Below are positions 55,301 through 64,000 of a stretch of 64,000 nt of DNA, piece by piece. The notes under the pieces were generated by a model. It searched no databases. It saw only the letters and a program-made list of their open reading frames with translations, and was not told where the DNA came from. Position numbers and translations under genes: made by a program. The number at the start of each line of letters is the position of its first letter. Positions within the stretch are counted from its first letter, which is position 1. This DNA comes from Xylanimicrobium pachnodae JCM 13526 = NBRC 107786 (GTDB taxonomy: Bacteria > Actinomycetota > Actinomycetes > Actinomycetales > Cellulomonadaceae). Where the stretch lies: NCBI GenBank assembly GCA_001592145.1, contig BCWJ01000015.1:50082-114081 (forward strand), given 5' to 3'.

Positions 55301-55680
55301 GGTTCGCGTACCTGGACGGCACCACGCGGCGGCGCGCCGACGTCGTGCGCGGCTTCCGCGAGGGGGACGCGCCGGTGTTCCTCATCAGCCTCAAGGCGGG
55401 CGGGTTCGGCCTCAACCTCACGGAGGCCGACCACGTGTTCCTGCTCGACCCCTGGTGGAACCCGGCCACGGAGGCGCAGGCGGTGGACCGTACCCACCGG
55501 ATCGGGCAGACCCGCCCCGTCAACGTGGTGCGGCTGGTGGCCTCGGGCACCATCGAGGAGAAGGTCATGGCGCTCAAGGAGAGAAAGGCCGCCGCCGTCT
55601 CGGCGGTGCTGGGCGACGGCGACGACCTGTTCTCGCGAGCACTGGACGCGGACGACATCCGCGGCCTGCTGGGACCGTGA
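52372..55680 (+). CDS. SNF2-type helicase with SWIM zinc finger
   Basis: A 1102-residue protein. An N-terminal SWIM domain has CTCPVGFDCKHVAALLL (about 79-95; CxCxnCxH zinc ligands). A long middle part (about 150-620) of repeated beta-rich segments follows. The C-terminal SNF2 motor has DDMGLGKTLQTLALI (about 654-668), VLDEAQFVKN (about 752-761), TGTPMEN, and the second RecA lobe with VDRTHRIGQTRPVNVV (about 1036-1051). Such enzymes move along double-stranded DNA and displace proteins. The role here is unknown; possibly repair or chromosome upkeep. The GTG at 52372 has a poor ribosome site. It is convergent with the ABC operon (3 bp apart). Confidence 0.92.
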   Translation: MPTHLLPPSPAAVAELVGPGAFARGAAYRDQGRVQKVRWSPGDLRLEGRVAGSGYLVYTTSVWFAVQRGRPTVSETSCTCPVGFDCKHVAALLLEWRTRAQFPADDGAATSEGTSTGTGTAGRRAASPAWRRTLDRLPSTAPAQLPGQAPLITLALQFRTDSRSVWVRPVKRNPKGTWVGGADLSWDLLPHHYYGDRWEPVAHAWLLELSAMRQSSGRRFGGSAWETLAGFSPRLLWPQLARAEELGVALVGERRSGPGAVVQVAQGGDVALDLTSDAGGGLHLTPTMALDGLPVPARSTGGAIGTGGVFAVLDDTLLLGPTPEPLSLAAIELLHADPVVVPAEDVPDFWTSYHPRLARQITLTSSDGSVDLPAPALPTLVVTARFEGPPLLRVTCDWEYETPSGPVRHAWQATTRDAAGRDLAAEQRVRDDVSRAIRDLPALAGTHLGEALTFVDVDALDAAEVLLPALEQVDDVRVDVEREPTYQQLTGAPNVTVAAVDTERTDWFDLAVSVRIDGHEVPLRALIEALGGGKKRLLLVDGSWLTLDHPALDRLRELLEEASRLADRPGRPYAPRINRYHAGLWEELDELADAVDVTAAWRDSVGGLLALTGSGARPTPVPVPAGVHATLRGYQQQGFEWLAFLQAHGLGGILADDMGLGKTLQTLALIAHTREATRAPFLVVAPASVVGNWSAEAARFTPGLRVATRTTTSTRAARPLVEEAADADVVVTSYAIFRLDYEAFAEVPWAGLVLDEAQFVKNHASRANACARSLPAPFKVAITGTPMENDVGELWALLAVVAPGLYPSRRRFAEDFVKPLTAAARPGAAPDVRRHATARAALLRRRVRPLMLRRTKEQVAPELPARQEQVFAVDLAPAHRRAYDARLQRERTRVLGMLDDVDGNRLAIFKSLTTLRRMALDVSLVDPQAQGVPSSKLDVLAEQLDEVASGGHRALVFSQFTSYLALVAARLDSLGMRFAYLDGTTRRRADVVRGFREGDAPVFLISLKAGGFGLNLTEADHVFLLDPWWNPATEAQAVDRTHRIGQTRPVNVVRLVASGTIEEKVMALKERKAAAVSAVLGDGDDLFSRALDADDIRGLLGP

Positions 55681-55683
55681 CGG

Positions 55684-56544
55684 TCAGGCGTTGCCCGCCA
55701 GCTCGGCACGCACCTCGTCGCGCAGCTTGCCGTGCCGCGACGGCTCAGGGGCCGCGGCCAGGAGGGTCTTGGTGTAGTCGTGCTGCGGGTTGAGGATCAC
55801 CTCGTCCGACGGACCCCGCTCCACGACGTTGCCGCGGTACATGACCAGGATCTCGTCGCTGAAGTGCCGCGCGGTGGCCAGGTCGTGCGTGATGTACAGG
55901 ACGCCCAGGTTCTCCTCGCGCTGGAGTCGCGCGAGCAGGTTGAGCACCCCCAGCCGGATCGACACGTCGAGCATCGAGACGGGCTCGTCCGCGACGAGGA
56001 ACCGGGCGCCCGGGGCGAGTGCCCGCGCGATGGCGACGCGCTGCCGCTGCCCGCCGGACATCTCGTGGGGGCGCTTCGCCGCGAAGACCTCGCCCGGCGT
56101 CAGGTTCACGCGTTCGAGCAGCGCGTGCACGGCCGGTTCCAGGTCATCGCCCTTGGCGACGCCGTGGATCTTCAGCGGACGCTCCAGGTGGTGCCCCACC
56201 GTGTGGTACGGGTTGAGCGAGGCGAACGGGTCCTGGAACACCATCTGCACGGCGTGCCGGTACCGGGCCAACGCGTCTCCGTGCCGTGCGATCGCGCGGC
56301 CGTCCAGGTGGATCTCCCCCGTCGTCGGCGTCTCGAGCTGGGCGATCATGCGCGCCACCGTGGACTTGCCCGAGCCGGACTCGCCCACCAGGGCGATCGT
56401 CTTGCCCGGCTCGAGCGTGAACGACACCTCGTTGACGGCGCGGAGCTTCGAACGCTTCCACCCGCTGCGGACCGTGAAGTCCTTGACGAGGTTCTTGACC
56501 TCGAGAACGCCGGTTCCACCCACCGGCACCTGGCTCGCGCTCAT
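55684..56544 (-). CDS. ABC transporter ATPase (DppF/OppF-like)
   Basis: A 286-residue ATPase. Walker A GESGSGKS (about 54-61), Q-loop FQDPFASLNP (about 105-114), signature EMSGGQRQRVAIARAL (about 165-180), Walker B FLVADEPVSMLD, and H-loop ITHDLATARHF are all intact. LNPQHDYTKTLLAAAPEPSR begins the short oligo-binding C-terminus; the long oligo_HPY tail with iron-sulfur cysteines seen in many peptide transporters is absent. It overlaps the DppD-like gene by ATGA and is last in the operon. Confidence 0.94.
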   Translation of the reverse strand: MSASQVPVGGTGVLEVKNLVKDFTVRSGWKRSKLRAVNEVSFTLEPGKTIALVGESGSGKSTVARMIAQLETPTTGEIHLDGRAIARHGDALARYRHAVQMVFQDPFASLNPYHTVGHHLERPLKIHGVAKGDDLEPAVHALLERVNLTPGEVFAAKRPHEMSGGQRQRVAIARALAPGARFLVADEPVSMLDVSIRLGVLNLLARLQREENLGVLYITHDLATARHFSDEILVMYRGNVVERGPSDEVILNPQHDYTKTLLAAAPEPSRHGKLRDEVRAELAGNA

Positions 56545-57383
56545 GAGGTGGCCCCCGTCCTGATGAAGTCGCCGCGCTCCCCCAGCAGGCTGGGGAACGA
56601 CCCCAGCAGCTTCTGCGTGTAGGGGTGCTGCGGCCGTTCGTAGATGTTCTTGGCCTCGTCGAGCTCCACGATCTCGCCCTGGAGCATGACCGCGATGCGG
56701 TCCGAGATCTCGAGGAGCAGCGGCAGGTCGTGGGTGATAAAGATGACGGCGAAGCCGAGCTGCTCGCGCAGCCGCATGATCTCGCGCAGGATCCCGCGCT
56801 GCACGACGACGTCGAGCGCCGTCGTCGGCTCGTCCATGATCATGACCTGCGGGTGCAGCGCGAGCGCCATGGCGATCATGACGCGCTGACGCATCCCGCC
56901 CGAGAGCTCGTGGGCGAAGCTGTCCAGCCGGGCCGGGTCCACCCCGACCAGCGTGAGCAGCTCGGCCGCGCGCTCGTCGCGTTCCTGCGCCCTCATCTGG
57001 GGGCGGTGCGTGATGAGCACGTCGTGGAGCTGCGACCGGATGGAGATCACGGGGTTCAGGGAGTTCATCGCCCCCTGGAACACCATCGACACCTTGTCCC
57101 AGCGGAACGTGCGCAGCGCCTCCTTGCTGAGCGCGACGACGTCGATGTCCGTGCCGGACTCGTCGTGGAACGTGACCTCGCCGCTGCGCAGCACGGCCGG
57201 CGGCTTCAGGAGCCGGTTCAGGCCGTAGGCCAGCGTCGTCTTGCCGCACCCCGACTCCCCGGCGAGCCCCAGGATCTCCCCGCGGTACAGCGTGAGCGAG
57301 ACGTCCTTGACGGCGTGGACGGGTGGGTTGACCTCATAGGTGATGGAGACGTTGCGGGCTGTGAGGACGGCTTCGGACGTCAT
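56541..57383 (-). CDS. ABC transporter ATPase (DppD/OppD-like)
   Basis: A 280-residue ATPase. Walker A GESGCGKTTLAYG (about 43-55), Q-loop FQGAMNSLNPV (about 105-115), signature LSGGMRQRVMIAMALAL (about 165-180), Walker B IMDEPTTALD and H-loop ITHDLPLLLEI are all present. At 280 residues it is shorter than peptide-type DppD (about 327) because the C-terminal oligo_HPY extension is cut short. It overlaps both neighbours by ATGA, so four genes downstream of the binding protein are coupled or close. Confidence 0.94.
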   Translation of the reverse strand: MTSEAVLTARNVSITYEVNPPVHAVKDVSLTLYRGEILGLAGESGCGKTTLAYGLNRLLKPPAVLRSGEVTFHDESGTDIDVVALSKEALRTFRWDKVSMVFQGAMNSLNPVISIRSQLHDVLITHRPQMRAQERDERAAELLTLVGVDPARLDSFAHELSGGMRQRVMIAMALALHPQVMIMDEPTTALDVVVQRGILREIMRLREQLGFAVIFITHDLPLLLEISDRIAVMLQGEIVELDEAKNIYERPQHPYTQKLLGSFPSLLGERGDFIRTGATS

Positions 57384-58306
57384 GCGTTCACCTTCTCGGG
57401 CTCCTGCTCGGCGTTGACGACGACGTCACCGCCGGCCTTGCGAACCCGCTTCGCCGCCTGAGGCGCGCTCCGCAGCTTCGGGTTGATGATCTCGTCGATG
57501 GCGAAGTTGATCAGCGACATGCCGCACCCGAAGAGCGCGATCAGGACGCCTGGCGGCACGAACCACCACCAGGCGCCACGCGTGAGCGCGGAGCCGCCCT
57601 GCGCGTCGTTGAGGATCGTGCCCCAGGTGATCGAGTTGTTCGGGCCCAGACCCAGGTAGGACAGCCCGGCCTCGTTGAGGATCGCCAGGATCACGGCGAA
57701 CAGGAACTGGGCGGCCAGCAGCGGCAGCAGGTTCGGCATGATCTCGACCAGGATGATGCGCCACGTCTTCTCGCCCGCGACCTTCGCGGCGGACACGTAG
57801 TCGCGCGTGCGCAGCGACAGGGCCATGGACCTCAGGACGACGGCGCCGCCGGCCCAGCCGAGCACGCCCAGGATCACGGCCACCAGCACCAGGCTGCGCT
57901 TCTGCAGGTAGCTCGCCACCACGATCTGCAGGGGGATGGCCGGGATCACCAGCATGATGTTGGTGACCAGCCGCAGGCCGGCGTCGGTCCACCCGCCCAC
58001 GTAGCCCGCGACGATGCCGAAGATGATCGACAGCACGATGGCGATGGCCCCCGCGGTCACGCCGACCAGGAGCGACGACCGCGCCCCTTCGGCGAGCTGC
58101 GCGAACACGTCGTAGCCCAGCGAGGTGGTGCCCAGCAGGTGGTCCGCGCCGGGCGGGAGCATGGCCGGGTTCTGCGACGAGCGCGGGTTCTGCGTGAAGA
58201 ACGGGGCGATGATCGCGAAGAGCGTGATGCCGATGACGATCACGAGGCCGGTCGTCAGCTTTCCGGACCGGGACGGGAGTAGCTGCCTCAGTGCGCCCTT
58301 AGCCAT
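57380..58306 (-). CDS. ABC transporter permease (DppC-like)
   Basis: A 308-residue permease with an N-terminal helix (GLVIVIGITLFAIIAPFF), a typical LLGTTSLGYDVFAQLAEGAR stretch before the core, and the EAA loop RDYVSAAKVAGEKTWRIILV (about 170-190). It has about six membrane helices. GAGGA stands 9 nt before the ATG at 58306. It pairs with the following permease and overlaps it by 8 bp. Confidence 0.93.
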   Translation of the reverse strand: MAKGALRQLLPSRSGKLTTGLVIVIGITLFAIIAPFFTQNPRSSQNPAMLPPGADHLLGTTSLGYDVFAQLAEGARSSLLVGVTAGAIAIVLSIIFGIVAGYVGGWTDAGLRLVTNIMLVIPAIPLQIVVASYLQKRSLVLVAVILGVLGWAGGAVVLRSMALSLRTRDYVSAAKVAGEKTWRIILVEIMPNLLPLLAAQFLFAVILAILNEAGLSYLGLGPNNSITWGTILNDAQGGSALTRGAWWWFVPPGVLIALFGCGMSLINFAIDEIINPKLRSAPQAAKRVRKAGGDVVVNAEQEPEKVNA

Positions 58307-59291
58307 GGTGACGAGTCCTCGGGTCGATGAGCCCCTGCACGAGGTCCATGATGAACAGCGCGGCCAGCACCGCGAGAGTGATGATGAGGAACGTGCCCTG
58401 CATCAGCGAGTAGTCGTTGTTGCCGACGGCGTCGATCATGAGCTTGCCGAGCCCCGGGTAGGAGAACACCCGCTCCATGATCAGCGAGCCCGAGACGACG
58501 AAGCCCAGGGAGACGCCGAACCCGGTCAGCGACGGGATCACGGCGTTGCGCGTCGCGTAGGTCATGAAGACCCGGCGCGGGCGCAGGCCCTTGGCCTCCG
58601 CGGTGGTCACGTAGTCCTCGGACAGCGTGGCCACCATCATGTTGCGCATCCCGAGCAGCCAGCCGCCCACGGACGAGACCACGATGGTCAGGCCGGGCAG
58701 GGTGGCGTGCCTGATCACCGAGCCGACGAACGCCCAGCTCAGCTCCGGGCCGTTGAAGTTGAAGACGTCGTACCCGCCGATGATCGGGAAGATCCCCCAC
58801 GAGACGGCGAACAGGAACACGAACAGCAGCGCGAGCCAGAAGTAGGGCAGCGACTGGAGCAGCGTGGTGGACGGAATGATGGCGTCCACCCACGTGCCGC
58901 GCTTCCAGCCCGCCCAGGCTCCCAGACCGATACCGATCACGAACGCGATGACGGTCGACACCCCGATCAGGCCCACGGTCCACGGCAGCGCGCCGCCGAT
59001 CAGGTCGGCCACCGGGGTGGGGAACCGGGTCACGGAGACCCCGAGGTCCCCGCGGAACAGCCGGCCCCAGTAGTCCAGGTAGTCCTGGAACATCGAGGTG
59101 TCACCGCTCGAGCCGAGGAGGACTCTGACGCTGCGTTCCATCGCCGGCGAGATGGTTCCGTTCCGTTGCAGGCGGGCGAGCATGATGCTCACCGGGTCGC
59201 CGGGCAACAGACGCGGGATCAAAAAGTTCAGCGATACCGCAGCCCACAGGGTGACCGCATAGAACGCGATTCTCCTGAGGAAAAACGTCAT
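58299..59291 (-). CDS. ABC transporter permease (DppB-like)
   Basis: A 330-residue permease. The N-terminal helix (IAFYAVTLWAAVSLNFLI) leads to PRLLPGDPVSIMLARLQRNG, the DppB-type signature with a P-G-D-P turn. The EAA loop is DYVTTAEAKGLRPRRVFMTY (about 230-250), and GSLIMERVFSYPGLGKLMID is the usual C-terminal signature. GAGGAGG is 5 nt upstream of the ATG. It forms the pore with the DppC-like permease. Confidence 0.93.
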   Translation of the reverse strand: MTFFLRRIAFYAVTLWAAVSLNFLIPRLLPGDPVSIMLARLQRNGTISPAMERSVRVLLGSSGDTSMFQDYLDYWGRLFRGDLGVSVTRFPTPVADLIGGALPWTVGLIGVSTVIAFVIGIGLGAWAGWKRGTWVDAIIPSTTLLQSLPYFWLALLFVFLFAVSWGIFPIIGGYDVFNFNGPELSWAFVGSVIRHATLPGLTIVVSSVGGWLLGMRNMMVATLSEDYVTTAEAKGLRPRRVFMTYATRNAVIPSLTGFGVSLGFVVSGSLIMERVFSYPGLGKLMIDAVGNNDYSLMQGTFLIITLAVLAALFIMDLVQGLIDPRTRHHG

Positions 59292-59319
59292 AACTCCTCC
59301 TCGGCCCGAGCGGGGTCCG

Positions 59320-61032
59320 TCACTTACCGGCGAGCTTGCTCAGGATCACGCCCGAGGACGGGCCCTGCCACGACGGCGGGAACATGAACATGTCGTCCTC
59401 CGTCGGCCAGCCCGTGTAGTCCTTCGTGTTGAAGAACGTCTGGGTCGCGTTGACCACGAGCGGGATGTACGGCAGGTCGCGGACGATGTTCTCCTGGATG
59501 GTGGCGTAGGCCGCCTTCTTCGCGTCCTCGTCGTTGGTGGCAGCAGCCGCGAGGATCGCCGCGTCGACGTCGGCGTTGCTGTAGCGCGAGAAGTTCCACT
59601 CGCCCGACTCGAGCTGCGTGCCCACCGGCTGGGTGGACTCGCCACCGAACCAGTCGTGGTAGATCTGGAACGGGTCGGCGATCGAGGTGCCGACGACGCC
59701 GCCCATGATGAGCTCGAAGTTGCCGGACTGGCGGGCGTCGGAGAACTCGTTCCACGACACCGTCGAGGCGGACAGGTTGATGCCGGCGGCCTTGGCCTGC
59801 TCCTCGATCAGCTTCGCGGCGTTGTTGTAGTCCGTCCAGCCGTCCACCGAGGTCAGCGTCAGGGTGACGGGCTTGCCGTCCTTGGCGTAGAAGCCGTCCG
59901 CACCCTTGGTGTAGCCGGCGGCCTCGAGGATCTCGCCGGCCTTGGCGGCGTCGGCCTCCTGGTCGATGGCCTTGGGCATGCCGTCGGCGATCCACTTGTC
60001 GTCGCGGCCGAGCAGCGCGAACGTCGGCGAGATCTCCTTGGCCAGGCCCACCCACGCCTTCTCGTTGAGCTCGCCGCGCCCGATGGCCGCGGAGAGCGCC
60101 TGGCGCACCGCGACGTCGGTCTGGGACCCGGTGCAACCGAGGTCGGCGTTCGCGCAGGTGTAGAGCACGGTCGGGTCGATCGGCGTGTTCAGGTAGCCGA
60201 TGGCGCCGCCCGAGCCGTCCACGAGCGCGTCGGGCTCCGGCACGAACATGGTGGTCCAGTCGATCTGGCCCGAACGCAGCAGGTCCTCGGCGGACTGGTT
60301 GGCGTCGATGCCCAGGTAGCGCAGCTTCTCGACCTTGGGCTCACCGCCCCAGTAGTCCGGGTTGGCCGTCGCGGTGTAGGCGGCGTCCGACGCCGTGGCG
60401 AGCAGGTACGGGCCCGTGCCCACCGGGTCGGTGTCGTTGGCCCACTTGGTCAGGTCGCCCTGCTTGCTGAACACGTGCTCCGGCACGATGTAGGTCGAGC
60501 CCAGCACCTGGAACTCGTTGGCGAACGCGGCCTCGTTGAAGGCGAACTTCACCGTGTTGCCGTCGGCCGTCGCGTCCTTGAGGAAGTCGGGCTTGGCGGT
60601 GTCGTTGGTGAAGGAGTACACGACGTCGTCCGCCGTGAAGTCCTCGCCGTCGTTCCACTTGACGCCGTCGCGGATCGTGACGTCGAGCTCGGTGCCGTCG
60701 TCGTTCCACGTGAAGTCCGTCGCCAGCATCGGCGTCGGCGGAACGTCCTTGAGCTTGTTGTACGCGAACAGCGTCTCGTAGATGCCGCCGTTCGCGAGGT
60801 GCAGCACGCTGGGGCTGTACGGGTTGAAGTTCGGCGCGATCGGCGTCTGCGACCCGGCCCAGATGACGAGCTCGCGATCCGTGGCGCCGCCCGCGGCCGC
60901 CGTGTTCCCCGCGTCTGCCGTGTTGTTGTCGGACGGCTCGTCGCCGCCGCCACACCCGGCAGCGAGGAGTGTCACCGTTGCCGCCACGGCGGTCGCCGCA
61001 GCCCAGCGCTTGCGCGCCGTCCATGCACTCAT
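59320..61032 (-). CDS. Family-5 substrate-binding lipoprotein
   Basis: A 570-residue extracellular binding protein. A signal peptide with lipobox LLAAGCG (Cys27) is followed by a Gly/Asn/Ala linker and an SBP_bac_5 fold: FNPYSPSVLHLANGGIYETL, LDVTIRDGVKWNDGEDFTAD and VVYSF are the conserved region. VGTGPYLL, YWGGEPKVEKLRYLGI and AVRQALSAAIGR also belong to the family. AAGGGG 7 nt before the ATG is a good ribosome site. Family 5 proteins bind peptides, nickel, or, in cellulolytic bacteria, beta-oligosaccharides. The binding pocket cannot be read by eye. It is the first gene of the ABC operon. Confidence 0.94.
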   Translation of the reverse strand: MSAWTARKRWAAATAVAATVTLLAAGCGGGDEPSDNNTADAGNTAAAGGATDRELVIWAGSQTPIAPNFNPYSPSVLHLANGGIYETLFAYNKLKDVPPTPMLATDFTWNDDGTELDVTIRDGVKWNDGEDFTADDVVYSFTNDTAKPDFLKDATADGNTVKFAFNEAAFANEFQVLGSTYIVPEHVFSKQGDLTKWANDTDPVGTGPYLLATASDAAYTATANPDYWGGEPKVEKLRYLGIDANQSAEDLLRSGQIDWTTMFVPEPDALVDGSGGAIGYLNTPIDPTVLYTCANADLGCTGSQTDVAVRQALSAAIGRGELNEKAWVGLAKEISPTFALLGRDDKWIADGMPKAIDQEADAAKAGEILEAAGYTKGADGFYAKDGKPVTLTLTSVDGWTDYNNAAKLIEEQAKAAGINLSASTVSWNEFSDARQSGNFELIMGGVVGTSIADPFQIYHDWFGGESTQPVGTQLESGEWNFSRYSNADVDAAILAAAATNDEDAKKAAYATIQENIVRDLPYIPLVVNATQTFFNTKDYTGWPTEDDMFMFPPSWQGPSSGVILSKLAGK

Positions 61033-61351
61033 GGTTGATCCCCTTCGGTCACCATGCCCCGTGAACGCCCACTGCGTCGGGGGCTTGCGATAGTAGGGGA
61101 TGCTAACTAACCCACCCGGGGGTTGCGCTAGGGGGGTGGGTGATATTTGGCAGGAGTGTTATCAAACTGTCACACGGTGGCGCGAGGGGCGTTGTTCCGG
61201 CGCCGGCTGCCCGGTCGGCGCGCCACACCCCGCGCACGAGAAAGAGCACCCCGCGACACCGGCTTGACAACACCGGCGCCACGGGGCGCTCGAGGGGCAT
61301 CGGGGCTGGTCGACAGCCGGACGCTGACCGCCGACGGCGGCCGCTCAGGTG
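61033..61351. other. Intergenic region between asd and the ABC operon
   Basis: 319 bp with a likely regulatory part (61100-61170, AT-rich with TGATA-N14-TATCA at 61141-61164) upstream of the binding-protein gene, and the asd terminator at 61244-61291. No open frame of known family is present. A -10 candidate on the minus strand is TAGCAT or TACTAT at about 61090-61105; neither has a good -35. Confidence 0.5.
61244..61291 (-). terminator. Terminator after lysC-asd
   Basis: An imperfect stem: GAGCACCCCGCGACACCGG pairs with CACCGGCGCCACGGGGCGCTC around an 8-nt loop. On the minus strand it is followed by CTCTTTCTCG, a short U-run. It lies 60 bp past the asd stop. Confidence 0.7.
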
Positions 61352-63758
<2,407 letters not shown>

Positions 63759-63863
63759 GCTCATCCTTTTCGTCGCCGGCCTCCGTCTCTCTCAACGGCC
63801 CGCCGGGTGCTTGTGCTTGCCCGACGATGGTACGCGGCCCACGACGGCGGACGCGGACGTCCG

Positions 63864-64000
63864 TCACCGGCGGTCCGCTACCCGCCCCGGGAGCAGGAAC
63901 GACACGACGACGGCGACGGCGGTGAACACGACCGCCCACCAGAAGGCGTGGTCGAAGGCCACCGCACCGTCGGCGAGCGAGGTCGCGTGGGTGGTGCCCG
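63864..64000 (-). CDS. C-terminus of an MFS-type transporter (5' part outside window)
   Basis: A minus-strand frame entering from the right edge and ending at TGA 63864-63866. It reads GTTHATSLADGAVAFDHAFW, then a hydrophobic helix (WAVVFTAVAVVVSFLLPG) and a short basic end RVADRR. This is the last helix and tail of a DHA2-like MFS exporter: A-FDHAFWW-A is common there. Only 44 codons are visible, so the call rests on this pattern alone. It lies upstream of lysC on the same strand with a 105-bp gap holding the lysC promoter. Confidence 0.6.
   Translation of the reverse strand, partial: GTTHATSLADGAVAFDHAFWWAVVFTAVAVVVSFLLPGRVADRR

Noticed and set aside
52321..55497. 1058-codon minus-strand frame opposite the SNF2 helicase
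   Set aside because: No motif, shadow composition, and the helicase is intact on the other strand.

Overview
The window is very GC-rich DNA from an actinobacterium, most likely Micrococcales near Cellulomonadaceae/Promicromonosporaceae. The evidence is mycothiol synthase (mshD), polyphosphate kinase next to a MutT1-type Nudix/phosphatase fusion, an actinobacterial Tad-like pilus locus beginning with an Ssd-type ATPase, a SigE-family ECF factor, and many GTG starts with 4-nt ATGA/GTGA stop-start overlaps. The family-level placement is inference. I see no rRNA, tRNA, CRISPR array, prophage or insertion sequence.

Layout. 1-6.2 kb: the 3' end of a FtsX-type permease gene, a DUF1269-like membrane protein, an AAA/DUF4143 ATPase preceded by a 23-bp phased repeat, and a two-gene unit of unknown function (unrecognised protein plus membrane J-domain protein). 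6.2-19.4 kb: housekeeping genes: topA, a PAP2 phosphatase, a HemK-like methyltransferase, two paralogous secreted or anchored proteins, H+-pyrophosphatase, an ECF sigma factor with its partner, an M18 aminopeptidase and a TrmH-type methylase. 19.4-20.5 kb: a nucleotidyltransferase/HEPN pair whose HEPN gene carries a frameshift. 20.6-30.2 kb: an MrfA/Hrq1-like helicase, then the convergent tad locus (ssd-tadA-tadB-tadC-DUF4244-TadE-TadG-like), a regulator/MFS pair and a HAD-IB phosphatase. 30.5-36.5 kb: an old-yellow-enzyme homologue, acetyl-CoA synthetase, and an accessory-looking patch (DHA2 exporter, broken DUF1016 gene, GNAT).

36.7-45.2 kb is a phosphate-linked neighbourhood: mshD-ppk-mutT1 are coupled on the plus strand and a DUF47-pit operon is on the minus strand, with a NasA-like molybdopterin oxidoreductase between them. 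A possible PHO box precedes DUF47, and a nearly identical 81-bp sequence occurs twice between DUF47 and pit. 45.4-55.7 kb: a MarR/DHA2 efflux operon with paired operators, another MarR gene, msrB with a DEAD-box helicase, an M50-like protease, a cysteine-free HesB/IscA-like protein and a SWIM-SNF2 helicase. 55.7-61.0 kb: a complete family-5 ABC importer. 61.3-63.8 kb: lysC-asd, with a well-placed internal start for a LysC beta subunit, then the 3' end of another apparent MFS gene.

The strongest leads for something little described are the J-domain two-gene unit (4359-6211), the 23-bp repeat controlling the AAA ATPase (4175-4266), the cysteine-bounded paralogue pair (11665-13215), the pit/DUF47 repeat (44381-44551) and recurrent 15-bp coding repeats in four genes. 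All calls come from reading the sequence; no database search was run.
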